This document shows positions 1-8,530 of a stretch of DNA of 64,000 nt, in pieces (the stretch's first letter is position 1; each line of letters starts with the position of its first letter). A program made the position numbers and the translations under genes. The notes below the pieces were generated by a model. The model was given only the letters and a program-made list of their open reading frames with translations. It searched no databases and was not told the origin of the DNA. The DNA comes from Planctomycetota bacterium (lineage in GTDB: Bacteria; Planctomycetota; Planctomycetia; Gemmatales; Gemmataceae). The stretch is from NCBI GenBank assembly GCA_016873095.1, contig VGYC01000012.1, positions 1 to 64,000 on the forward strand, in the 5' to 3' direction.

Positions 1-2
1 GC

Positions 3-1406
3 ACCATCGATGCTCTGCCGTCGGCAAGGGCTGGCGAACCGAAAGGACTTTTCATCGACGTTACCGAGGCGGTGGGTCTCAAGGGCATGAACGGAAGCGA
101 GGCGGCTTGGGGTGACTTCAACAACGATGGCTGGGTGGATCTTTGTGTTGGCGGCCAGGTCTGGCGTAATGAACAAGGGAAAAAGTTCGTGAAGGTCGCC
201 GATTTGCCTGGCTCCGCCGTCTGGGGCGACTTCGACAACGATGGTTATCTCGATCTGTTCTGCTATGGAACCGGTCGGCTCTATCGCAATCTCAAAGGCG
301 AAAAATTCGGAGAGGTGAAAATCCTGCCGAAGTTGCCCACCAAAGTCTGCCTCGGCGCGACGTTTGGCGATTTTAACAACGATGGGTTCCTGGATTTGTA
401 CGTTGGCGGCTACGAAATCTGGCCCGACGAACAGTTTCCCGATGTCATTCTCATGTCCGAGAAAGGGGAGAAGTTCATCGAAAACTGGCGGCAGACCAAG
501 ATCTATCGCGCCCGCGGCGTCACGGCTGCTGATTTCGACGAGGACGGCCACCTTGACGTCTTCGTCTCGAACTACCGGCTCATGCAGAACCTTCTTTGGA
601 AGAATGACGGCAAAGGGAAGTTCACCGACGTGTCCATTGACTATGGCGCCGCCGGCAATGAGAGTTTGAAGGGACAGGGTTGGTATAAACAAGGCTGGTT
701 CGGCCATACTATCGGTTCCTGCTGGGGAGACCTCGACAACGACGGCCATCTTGATTTGTTCGTCGGCAACTTCAGCCACCCTCCCGCCTTCCAGGATCGT
801 TCCCAGTTCCTGCGCAACATGGGCCCCAAGGGAAAATTTCACTTCGAAGACAAGTCCAAGGTGGCTAACCTGCGCTGGCAGGAGTCGTATGCTTCACCAA
901 CCCTGGGTGATTACGACAACGACGGCTGGCTCGATCTTTACTTCACTACGGTTTACTCCGGTGACAAGAGTGTACTCTATCGCAGCCTCGGCCAATGGAA
1001 GTTCCAGGAAATCACGGATAGTGCAGGCATCAAGCCGGCTTTGAGCTATCAGGCCGCCTGGGCCGATTTCGACAATGACGGCCAACTCGACCTGGTCACC
1101 GGCGGCCGACTTTTCCGCAACCCGGGAAACAAGAGTCATTGGCTGAAAGTGCGGCTCGAAGGAAGCGGCAAGATGAACCGCGCGGCCATTGGGACGCAGG
1201 TTCGATTGCGCCTCGGCGATCAAACGCTCACTCGCCAGGTCGAGGGCGCCACCGGTCAAGGCAATCAGAACGACCTCACCTTGCATTTCGGCTTGGGCAC
1301 ACACAACGACCCGGTCAAGCTGGAAATTCGCTGGACCGATGGTACACGCCAAGAATTGGAGACCCAGGTCGATCGCACGATTACGGTCAAACGCGGTGGG
1401 ACCTGA
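3..1406 (+). CDS. FG-GAP/VCBS repeat protein with C-terminal ASPIC/UnbV domain (CRTAC1-like), 5' partial
   Basis: The frame is open to the left edge, so the N-terminus is missing; an internal GTG at 72 is not a credible start because the upstream codons read as normal family sequence (FIDVTEAVGL). At least 467 residues remain. Repeated Ca-binding-like motifs of the type GDFNNDGWVDL, GDFDNDGYLDL and GDYDNDGWLDL recur about every 50-60 residues, as in FG-GAP/VCBS beta-propellers. The last ~75 residues (from about GTQVRLRLGD to the DGTRQELE stretch) fit the ASPIC/UnbV domain. Such proteins are normally exported; no enzyme role can be read from sequence. The next gene starts 150 bp downstream on the same strand. 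Confidence 0.85.
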   Translation, partial: TIDALPSARAGEPKGLFIDVTEAVGLKGMNGSEAAWGDFNNDGWVDLCVGGQVWRNEQGKKFVKVADLPGSAVWGDFDNDGYLDLFCYGTGRLYRNLKGEKFGEVKILPKLPTKVCLGATFGDFNNDGFLDLYVGGYEIWPDEQFPDVILMSEKGEKFIENWRQTKIYRARGVTAADFDEDGHLDVFVSNYRLMQNLLWKNDGKGKFTDVSIDYGAAGNESLKGQGWYKQGWFGHTIGSCWGDLDNDGHLDLFVGNFSHPPAFQDRSQFLRNMGPKGKFHFEDKSKVANLRWQESYASPTLGDYDNDGWLDLYFTTVYSGDKSVLYRSLGQWKFQEITDSAGIKPALSYQAAWADFDNDGQLDLVTGGRLFRNPGNKSHWLKVRLEGSGKMNRAAIGTQVRLRLGDQTLTRQVEGATGQGNQNDLTLHFGLGTHNDPVKLEIRWTDGTRQELETQVDRTITVKRGGT

Positions 1407-1558
1407 AGCGTGATGCAGCCATCGAGGATTTCCAGGAATCTCCAGGCCCGTCCACATAAGCGATGATAGGACGCACTTGGCATTCCTACGCTGATTGTGG
1501 CTGGTGGGGAATCGATAACTTTGCTGACACGTAAATCGAACCTGTTGGAGCGCAACAC

Positions 1559-3430
1559 GTGAATGGCATTCTGGTCGCTCTCTTGACCCTGTTCTTCTTG
1601 GCCGGACCGGCATCCGTGTCGGCCCAAGCACGTGTGCGTCCCTATCCCGATCCGGGCCATCGATGGCTGGGTGTCTACGGCGGAGGCGATGAGCGATACT
1701 TCGACTACGCCCTGGTCAAGATCAGCCTGGGCGACACGTTCCCCAAGAAGGCCGAGTGGTGGGCGGGCCTCAAAGCGAGCCGCCAGGGACGCGCGGACGC
1801 GCATCGGCATGATATTTACATCGTCTACTGCGGCGAACGTGATGCCGACCTCGATGGTGCCAGGAAACGACTCGATGCCTGGCTCAAGCCCCAACGGGAT
1901 TGTCCCACCTATCCCGAACTGATTCCGGTCATCTGTTTGGGAGAAGAGAACATCCCGGCTCGTAACGCGGTGCTCGACGGACTGGCGCGGCACATTCGCG
2001 AACAATACGGCATTCCGGTCTTTCAGTGGTACTCCGACCCCTTGCCCCCGGATCCAAACCTGGCGGCGGACGGTTGGATTTTCGACGCCTACGGCTGGAG
2101 CAACCTCCGCTTCCGCAAGCACCTGATGAAGTTCGTCGCTCTCGGCAAGCCGGTGATCTGTGTCCCCTGGGCCACGGATCCCCACTGGCCGCAGTGGAAA
2201 CAGTACCGAACAACGGAAGCACTCATCGATTCGGAATGGCACCAGTTCGATGCCTGTCGGGAATTCAACGTCTCCTGTGCCGCCTTCGCGGTGGCGGGGC
2301 CGACCGGGTCCGTGAACCACTGGATCGGTAGTTCAACCAGGGAAATGGTCAAACTGAGAAACGCACTGCGACTCCGACGTGAAATCATGCACGGCACTCG
2401 CTCAGGCGAATCAACCCTGGTGTCCGCGAACTTCTCGGCGCGGGACCGCAGCGTCCAGGTCGGAGGAGATCCGGGTGAGCCGAGCCTTTATGAGGAGCCG
2501 TTTTCGGGGTTCGGTTGGCTGCACGATGCCGACGTGCGCGGGTTTCTCGACCTGCGTACTTCCAGCTTTCCCGACAAGCCTGGCTTGTTGCTGACCCGGA
2601 CGCGACCCGGCAAGGAAGTGCAGGCTTCACTCGTTTACCGATTCGAGTCGTATTTCCCGCTCGATTCCGTTGAGGTGACCCTGGACGCCCTGGCGCCAAA
2701 GGCGGCGCGCTGTCGGAATTCTCTGGCGGTCACCACGGACGAACTGGACAAGGTATGGCCCCTGGAAGCGACCCCGCAAGGGACGGACAGGATGGAGCCG
2801 CTGGTTCTGAAGGACAAGGACAAACTCAAGGGGCACCGCGTGTTTTACGTCCGCATCCTGATGGAGAACCATGCGGATCGAGCGAACCTTCCCGGAAACC
2901 AACTCGACCGCCTGTGCGTCCGATGCGTTCATCAAGTGCCAGGTCCAGGCGCAACCGCCACGCTGACAGCCGACGACTACGGCAATCTCACGTACGAGGA
3001 CGATTACCGAACCCAGCGCTGGCAGCACCTGGGACGACTCGAGGTTGGCCACACAACCCACGGCGGCTATCGAGAGGGCGGCTTCTGGGTGGGGAGGAAG
3101 GGTGGTTACGCCACTGCGGTTCGCCTGGTACAGCGGATTTCTTCGCCCAAACCACTGGCGTCGCTCGCGGTCACGGCGAACGGCTTCGCGGATGGCAAGA
3201 ACCTGGGCGGCGGGATAACGCTCCAGATCGTCTCGCGTGCCGGCAAAGTCCAATGGGAAACGAGCAGCCGAGTGGTCCACAACGGCCCCTTGCGGCTGGA
3301 AGTGCCGGGCACGGAATTGAGGGGCATGAAGGAGTTCGACGTTCACGTGGTTCTTTCGAGTAGCAGCGGCGTGGAAGGAGGGGACAGTGCCTGTGCGACG
3401 CTCAACGGACTGTCCATCCAGGCAAAGTAG
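1559..3430 (+). CDS. Secreted protein of unknown function, possible glycoside-hydrolase-like barrel plus beta-sandwich
   Basis: A 623-residue protein starting at GTG, with GGAG about 9 bases upstream. The first ~22 residues form a signal peptide (hydrophobic LVALLTLFFLAGPASVSAQA). Residues ~30-270 contain alternating strands and helices with Trp/Asp/Glu-rich segments (AEWWAGLK, VFQWYSDPLPPDP, ICVPWATDPHWPQW) that resemble TIM-barrel glycoside hydrolases, but I cannot name a family or catalytic pair. Residues ~290-620 look beta-rich and may be carbohydrate-binding or sandwich domains. It precedes two DUF1501 genes on the same strand, so it may belong to the same extracellular polymer-processing locus. 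The function is unknown. Confidence 0.7.
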   Translation: MNGILVALLTLFFLAGPASVSAQARVRPYPDPGHRWLGVYGGGDERYFDYALVKISLGDTFPKKAEWWAGLKASRQGRADAHRHDIYIVYCGERDADLDGARKRLDAWLKPQRDCPTYPELIPVICLGEENIPARNAVLDGLARHIREQYGIPVFQWYSDPLPPDPNLAADGWIFDAYGWSNLRFRKHLMKFVALGKPVICVPWATDPHWPQWKQYRTTEALIDSEWHQFDACREFNVSCAAFAVAGPTGSVNHWIGSSTREMVKLRNALRLRREIMHGTRSGESTLVSANFSARDRSVQVGGDPGEPSLYEEPFSGFGWLHDADVRGFLDLRTSSFPDKPGLLLTRTRPGKEVQASLVYRFESYFPLDSVEVTLDALAPKAARCRNSLAVTTDELDKVWPLEATPQGTDRMEPLVLKDKDKLKGHRVFYVRILMENHADRANLPGNQLDRLCVRCVHQVPGPGATATLTADDYGNLTYEDDYRTQRWQHLGRLEVGHTTHGGYREGGFWVGRKGGYATAVRLVQRISSPKPLASLAVTANGFADGKNLGGGITLQIVSRAGKVQWETSSRVVHNGPLRLEVPGTELRGMKEFDVHVVLSSSSGVEGGDSACATLNGLSIQAK

Positions 3431-3497
3431 CCGCGATATCCCGGGGCTGAACTAACGCATGCTGGTCAACGTCACCGGCGCAGCGAGGAGAGATACG

Positions 3498-4901
3498 ATG
3501 CAGAACAACAACGAACTGGCGCGGCGCACCTTCCTCGTTGCCGGAGGGCTGAGTTTGCTGGGGCTCGATCTGGCGAAAAAAGCGACTTCCGCCAGCAGAT
3601 CGGCAACGCGTCCGCTGGCTCGTTCGACGATCCTGATCTGGCTTCGAGGAGGGGCGTCGCACATCGACACCTGGGACATGAAGCCAGCCGCCCCGGCGGA
3701 AGTGCGCGGCCCGTTCAGGCCCATCGCGACCTCGGCCCCGGGGATTCAACTATGCGAGCACTTACCGCACCTGGCCCGGCAAACGCACCACCTGGCCATC
3801 GTGCGGTCGGTGGGCGCGAGCGTCGCCACCAACGACCACCATGCAGGCTATTATTACAACCTCACGGGGCACGTTCCCGAGGCCAACTTCCCCAACTCGC
3901 GCCAACCCCTGCCGAGCGACTGGCCGTTCCTTGGGTCCGTCGTGGCAGCCAAGCGCACCGCGCATCCGTCCTTGCCGTCGCAGGTCTGGTTGCCCGCCGA
4001 GTCCGGCGAGCCAGGGTCGCGCCAGCCAGGCGCCTTCGCGGGACGACTCGGCGTGGTGCACGACCCGTTCTTCGTGTACGGCAGCCATCCCCGGCCGCTC
4101 GAATTCCGTGTTCCTTCTCTTTCCTTGGCCGGCGACGTCACCGCCGAACGATTGACCGATCGGCGGCAATTGCTGGCAGCCGTCGAGCAACCCTTCCGGG
4201 ACCTGGCGCGTTCCCGACCGGCGAGAGAACATGATACGCTTCGAAACAAGGCCTTCGCCTTGCTCGGTTCCTCGCAGTCGTTCGCCGCATTTGACGTATC
4301 GCTGGAGTCGAGTCGGGTGCGTGAGCGCTATGGCCAGACGGTCAACGCCGTGAGCATGCTGATGGCCCGGCGACTGGTCGAAGCCGGAGTGCCGTTCATC
4401 ACGGTCTACTGGTATCACGACTACGAGGAAGACAAGCGGCGTGGCTGCCTCGGCGGAGCCTGGGACACGCACTGGAAGAACGCCTCGTGCCTGCGTGATT
4501 ACCTGCTGCCGGCCTTCGATCGCCCGTTTGCCGCGCTGCTGGACGACCTGCACCAGCGCGGTCTGTTGGACTCGACGCTGGTGATGGTCAGCAGCGAGAT
4601 GGGGCGAACACCCCGGTTGGGCGACCCACGTTCGGGCGGCGAGGGGGCGACGGAACCAGGCCGCGACCACTGGACGCACTGCATGTCGGTCCTGCTGGCC
4701 GGCGGCGGGATTCGCGGCGGACAGGTGTACGGTGCCAGCGACCGCATCGCCGCGTATCCGGCGGACAGGCGGGTTGGGCCCGAGCATATCGCCCACACGG
4801 TCTACCACGCCATGGGGATCGACAACCTCCATGCGACGGACCGCGAGGGCCGTCCCTGCCACTTGCTGGAGGAAGGCAGGGCTCTGACCGAGTTGTTTTA
4901 G
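3498..4901 (+). CDS. DUF1501 family protein, copy 1
   Basis: A 467-residue DUF1501 (alkaline-phosphatase-superfamily-like) protein, a family expanded in Planctomycetota. The start is the ATG preceded by GAGGAG eight bases upstream; an in-frame ATG at 3459 lacks such a site. The N-terminus has a twin-arginine-like signal (RRTFLVAGGLSLLGLDLA). Family hallmarks are the early segment SHIDTWDMKPAAP, the HHAGYYYNLTG segment, SSEMGRTPRLGDPR and the closing motif HATDREGRPCHLL. The substrate is not known for the family. It is a close paralogue of the next gene, with identical family landmarks, suggesting tandem duplication. Confidence 0.88.
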   Translation: MQNNNELARRTFLVAGGLSLLGLDLAKKATSASRSATRPLARSTILIWLRGGASHIDTWDMKPAAPAEVRGPFRPIATSAPGIQLCEHLPHLARQTHHLAIVRSVGASVATNDHHAGYYYNLTGHVPEANFPNSRQPLPSDWPFLGSVVAAKRTAHPSLPSQVWLPAESGEPGSRQPGAFAGRLGVVHDPFFVYGSHPRPLEFRVPSLSLAGDVTAERLTDRRQLLAAVEQPFRDLARSRPAREHDTLRNKAFALLGSSQSFAAFDVSLESSRVRERYGQTVNAVSMLMARRLVEAGVPFITVYWYHDYEEDKRRGCLGGAWDTHWKNASCLRDYLLPAFDRPFAALLDDLHQRGLLDSTLVMVSSEMGRTPRLGDPRSGGEGATEPGRDHWTHCMSVLLAGGGIRGGQVYGASDRIAAYPADRRVGPEHIAHTVYHAMGIDNLHATDREGRPCHLLEEGRALTELF

Positions 4902-4904
4902 ATT

Positions 4905-5142
4905 CTAAATCACCGTGCGCGCTTCTGCAGCTGAACGTAAGTGCTGAATCCCATTTGTTCTATGGCGAACAGTGTTCCAGTTGTACGGTCCCAGCGAAAA
5001 TGGCATTGCAGCAAGCCTGGCAAAATCCAGGGGCATAAGATTGCCATCCGGCCGACGCGAGATTGCTGCCAGGTTCCGTTGTCGTTTGTCATTGGAAATT
5101 CATAACTTGCGACGTGCAGCTGATTCGCGCACGGTGATTTAG
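4905..5142. repeat. 238-bp segment bounded by 17-bp perfect inverted repeats
   Basis: CTAAATCACCGTGCGCG at 4905-4921 is the exact reverse complement of 5126-5142. The segment begins three bases after the stop codon of the upstream DUF1501 gene and fills most of the 361-bp gap between the paralogues. It has no convincing ORF (a 60-codon minus-strand frame inside has no recognisable family). Size and terminal repeats fit a MITE-like non-autonomous element. I see no clear target-site duplication beside the repeats, so an intergenic secondary structure remains possible. Confidence 0.45.
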
Positions 5143-5262
5143 TGCTAACTCCGTTTCCATGGACTCCTCAAATGGTCGCTTGACGATACACTGAAACGTG
5201 GTGGACTGAGTGGATTTTGCTGTTAGTGCTCGCCTTTTTCCCACCTTCCTGGAGAAACCACG

Positions 5263-6678
5263 ATGACCAACCACTGTCTCATAGACCGGCGAGCATTCCT
5301 TGTCGCCGGCGGTCTCGGTTTCTTTGGGCTCAACTTAGCGAACGCCGCGGCGTATGGCGCAGGCGACGGATCGCCCGCGCGGCGGCGAACCGCGAAGTCC
5401 ACCATCATGATCTGGCTGGGCGGCGGCGCGTCTCACATCGACACCTGGGACATGAAGCCGAACGCGGTCGCGGAGTATCGCGGCCCGTTTCGTCCAATGC
5501 CGACGAGCGCGCGCGGAATCGAATTGTGTGAATACCTACCGCATCTCGCCCGGCAAGCGCATCATCTGGCCATCGTGCGTTCCCTGGGCGATCATGGCCG
5601 CGGCACCGGCGATCATCACGCGGGCTATTATTACAACCTCACCGGCCACGCACCGGACCGGACATTTCATCAACTGCTCAATGCGCGCACGCCGTATCCG
5701 ACGGATTGGCCGGCGATGGGGTCGGTGGTGGCGATGAAGCGTCCGCCGCACGCGTTCTTGCCCAATGCGATTACCTTGCCGAGCAAGGAAGGCGCTCCGG
5801 AGTACACACGGCCCGGGCAGTTTGCCGCCCGGCTCGGCATCGCCTACGACCCGGTGTTCGTGGAGGGCACACGCGAACGGCCACTGGATTTCACGGTTCC
5901 CGCTCTCAGCCTGCGCGGCGATGTCTCCACGGATCGAATGCTGGCACGGCGCGGCCTCGTGCAATCGCTCGATCAATCGCGACGCCAAGCCGAGCATGAT
6001 CTCGCCATCCGCGACTACACCATCCATCAGCAGCGGGCTTTCACATTGCTGGGTTCGGGGCAAGTGCAGAACGCGTTCGATCTGCGCCGCGAGCCAGAGG
6101 CGTTGCGTGCGGCCTATGGCCCGGGCATCAACGCTATGTCAATGCTCCTCGCCCGTCGCCTCGTCGAGGCAGGAGTGCCCTACGTCACGGTTTTCTGGAA
6201 AGGCAACATGCAGGTTGCTGAGTTGTGCAAGAGCGGCGGCGGCTGGGACACGCATGGCAACAACTTCAACTGTCTGAAAGATCACCTTTTGCCCGAGTTC
6301 GATCGCCCCTTCGCCGCGCTGCTCGATGATCTGCACCAACGCGGCTTGCTCGACGAAACTCTGGTCCTGGTGTCCAGCGAGATGGGCCGCAAGCCACGCA
6401 TCGGCGATCCGCGCTCGGGCGGCCCCAATGGCGCCGGCCGTGACCACTGGACCGCAGCCCAGTCGGTGCTCCTGGCCGGCGGCGGCATCCGCGGCGGTCA
6501 AGTCTATGGCGCCAGCGATCGCCGCGCCGAATATCCCGCTGACAATCGCGTGGCTCCGGAGCACATCGCCCGCACCGTATTTCACGCCATGGGAATCGAC
6601 GACCTCCATGCCACCGACCGCGAGGGGCGGCCGTTCCATTTGATGGAGCAGGGCAGGCCGCTTTGGGAGCTGTTCTAG
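5263..6678 (+). CDS. DUF1501 family protein, copy 2
   Basis: A 471-residue DUF1501 protein with GGAG ten bases before the ATG. It has a Tat-like N-terminus (RRAFLVAGGLGFFGLNLANA) and the same ordered landmarks as the upstream copy: GGGASHIDTWDMKP, DHHAGYYYNLTGHAP, GGGWDTHGNNFNCLK, SSEMGRKPRIGDPRSGG and MGIDDLHATDREGRP. The two genes are in the same orientation and clearly paralogous. The protein is predicted to be exported and to have the alkaline-phosphatase-like fold of the family; its substrate is unknown. Confidence 0.88.
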   Translation: MTNHCLIDRRAFLVAGGLGFFGLNLANAAAYGAGDGSPARRRTAKSTIMIWLGGGASHIDTWDMKPNAVAEYRGPFRPMPTSARGIELCEYLPHLARQAHHLAIVRSLGDHGRGTGDHHAGYYYNLTGHAPDRTFHQLLNARTPYPTDWPAMGSVVAMKRPPHAFLPNAITLPSKEGAPEYTRPGQFAARLGIAYDPVFVEGTRERPLDFTVPALSLRGDVSTDRMLARRGLVQSLDQSRRQAEHDLAIRDYTIHQQRAFTLLGSGQVQNAFDLRREPEALRAAYGPGINAMSMLLARRLVEAGVPYVTVFWKGNMQVAELCKSGGGWDTHGNNFNCLKDHLLPEFDRPFAALLDDLHQRGLLDETLVLVSSEMGRKPRIGDPRSGGPNGAGRDHWTAAQSVLLAGGGIRGGQVYGASDRRAEYPADNRVAPEHIARTVFHAMGIDDLHATDREGRPFHLMEQGRPLWELF

Positions 6679-6834
6679 GCATGACGGCATTCGAATGCTC
6701 ACCGCTGCTGGGCGTACCTTATCGCGAGAAGCTTCCGCGTTTGGCAGCCTCGGCCGACCGCAATGAAGTCAAAGTCGATTCCACCTTTTCCCTGACAGTA
6801 CTTCAGATACTCGCCATGAACAAGGTGTCCCTGA

Positions 6835-7074
6835 GTTGTCCTTGAGATTCTCGAGCACTCGGTAGGCGGGATCTCCTATCAGCACCGGGCGCCTTTGGCG
6901 TCTAAGGCCATCGTGACGCTGCCGCAACCCACCGCCTTCATGGCCTTCGTCAAGCGTAAAGACGGCGAATGCCCATGTTGCCGAAGGCCGTTTGCCGATG
7001 GTTGGTCAAGATACACTCAAATGAAAGAAGCTTGCACGAGTCTGTCGTTTCACCGACGCACGCTTGGACGATGA
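6835..7074 (+). pseudogene. C-terminal remnant of a tyrosine recombinase, lacking the catalytic tyrosine
   Basis: The frame just after an in-frame TGA at 6832 reads EILEHSVGGISYQHRAPLA..., then PQPTAF and ends in DGECPCCRRPFADG. This matches the tail of the recombinase at 7354-8397 (EILGHSVGGITYRHYAHRAP, PQPSAF, EGECPCCRRGFADA). The remnant has lost nine bases covering the YAH of HYAH, and so the likely nucleophilic tyrosine. No N-terminal part is found between 6679 and 6834. The frame runs past the homologous end to a stop at 7072. It is clearly a dead second copy. The following stretch 7075-7353 shows no gene. Confidence 0.75.
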
Positions 7075-7353
7075 CGTTAGCTGCTTCGGTCGATCGACCG
7101 GATGGTGAAAGGTAATCTGGGTAGCCTGCTTCGGGCCGAAACGCCGTTTGCCGTTGACGAAGCGTACCGCTGAGCAGCAACGTAATGTAGGCTATCCTTG
7201 AGCAAATCCACCCGGCGAGACTTCGACGGCGAATGAGGCTGGTGTTGCACTCGACGGCAACCGCGGCCTGCTTGTTGCCTTGGCACGGTAGCGGTACTTC
7301 ATCTCTGCGGGCATCCCAACCGACTGATCGCCGTCGGCATTGGAGTCGCCGAC

Positions 7354-8397
7354 ATGTCAACGACCTTGAACGCCGCGATCGAAAGTTATCTCCGGACCAA
7401 AACTCTCTCACGCGGGACCCGAAATGCGTACCGCTCAACGCTTCGGAAGTGGGGAGACTGGGGTGGCGGCACGCCGATTGAGCAACTGCAACGCAGGAAC
7501 ATCCGCGAGTTCCTTGACTGGGTCCATGAACGCGCGATCGTGCAGGAAGGGACAAATCCCGGTCGCACGGCGAATAAGGCACGCGAACACTTGCGAGCCG
7601 TCCTCTCGTGGGCGTGGGAGCAGGAACTGATCGACAACCTGCCGCGCTTCCCCAAGCCAAGAGAGCAACGGGATGTTGCAGGTCGGCACTATTTGACCAA
7701 GGCCGAGATCAACGCCCTCTATTTTGCGACGCACCAGATGGCGCGACCGCGCGGCTGGGACGATCCGATTCCCGTCGGGCGATACTGGCGCAGCGCGCTG
7801 GTTACGTTCTTCAACTACGGTGTGGACACCGGGACCATCTGGAAATCCACGCCGTGCCATGAACCGATTCTATGGCGGCATGTGTCGTGGCAGCCTCAGT
7901 CGCCAGACCGGGAACTTAAAGAGCAGTCCCGCTGGGGCTGACTGTTCTACCGGCGCGTGAAGACCGGCAAGGCCTTCTATCGGCCCATGAATCGTTTCGT
8001 GCATGCGCACCTCAAGAGCATCATGCCGCAGATCGCGCAGCCCGATCAGCCCGTCTTTCTTGGTGGTGGCGCACGCCCGAATGCCCGCTTCCAGCAACTC
8101 TGCAAGCTCGCTGGTATCAAACCGAGGATCAACGTCGAGACCGGCGCGGAGGAGCCCTGGGAGCTCAAGGACCTTCGCAAGACGTGTGCGACCTACTACG
8201 ATGAGCACCTCCCGGAATCGTCCATCGAGATCCTGGGACATTCCGTCGGCGGCATCACCTATCGGCACTATGCCCACCGCGCCCCGTTGGCATTCAAGGC
8301 GATCATGACGATCCCGCAGCCGAGCGCGTTCTCGGCACTGTTGAACGGGCACGAAGGCGAGTGTCCGTGCTGCCGGCGAGGGTTCGCCGACGCCTAA
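7354..8397 (+). pseudogene. Tyrosine-type recombinase/integrase interrupted by one in-frame TGA
   Basis: Two open segments, 7354-7941 and 7957-8397, are in the same frame and separated only by TGA at 7939 (context RWG-stop-LFYRRVKTGKAFYRP). Reading through gives about 347 residues. The N-terminal ~100 residues fit a core-binding domain (ESYLRTKTLSRGTRNAYRSTL). The C-terminal half has the LKDLRKT box (the HxxR histidine is Lys here), GHSVGG and HYAH with the presumed nucleophilic Tyr. The usual first catalytic Arg region reads NYGVDTGTIWKST and has no obvious Arg, so the family may already be divergent. The tail GECPCCRR resembles half a zinc ribbon. It could be a marker of past island insertion. 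Confidence 0.75.
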
Positions 8398-8530
8398 CCA
8401 AGCCGGCCGATCAGACCGAAGCGTGGAAAGCCTGCAGCCAAACTGGCATCGGAGGGGCCGGACCGGAGCGCGCAAGGCGGAACCTTCTTCGTAACAATAC
8501 GCGCTGGCACGAGAGCGAAGCCGAAGGATC

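Noticed and set aside
894-2320. Two long minus-strand frames opposite the FG-GAP and secreted-protein genes
   Set aside because: They lie antisense to genes with clear family features and contain no recognisable domain; GC-rich shadow frames.
6663-6845. 60-codon ORF after the second DUF1501 gene
   Set aside because: Overlaps the DUF1501 end, no ribosome binding site, no family; runs into the recombinase remnant.
7939-7941. Selenocysteine or stop readthrough at the recombinase TGA
   Set aside because: No SECIS-like hairpin seen and the context (RWG-stop-LFY) suits a Trp-to-stop mutation; a second copy of the gene is also decayed.
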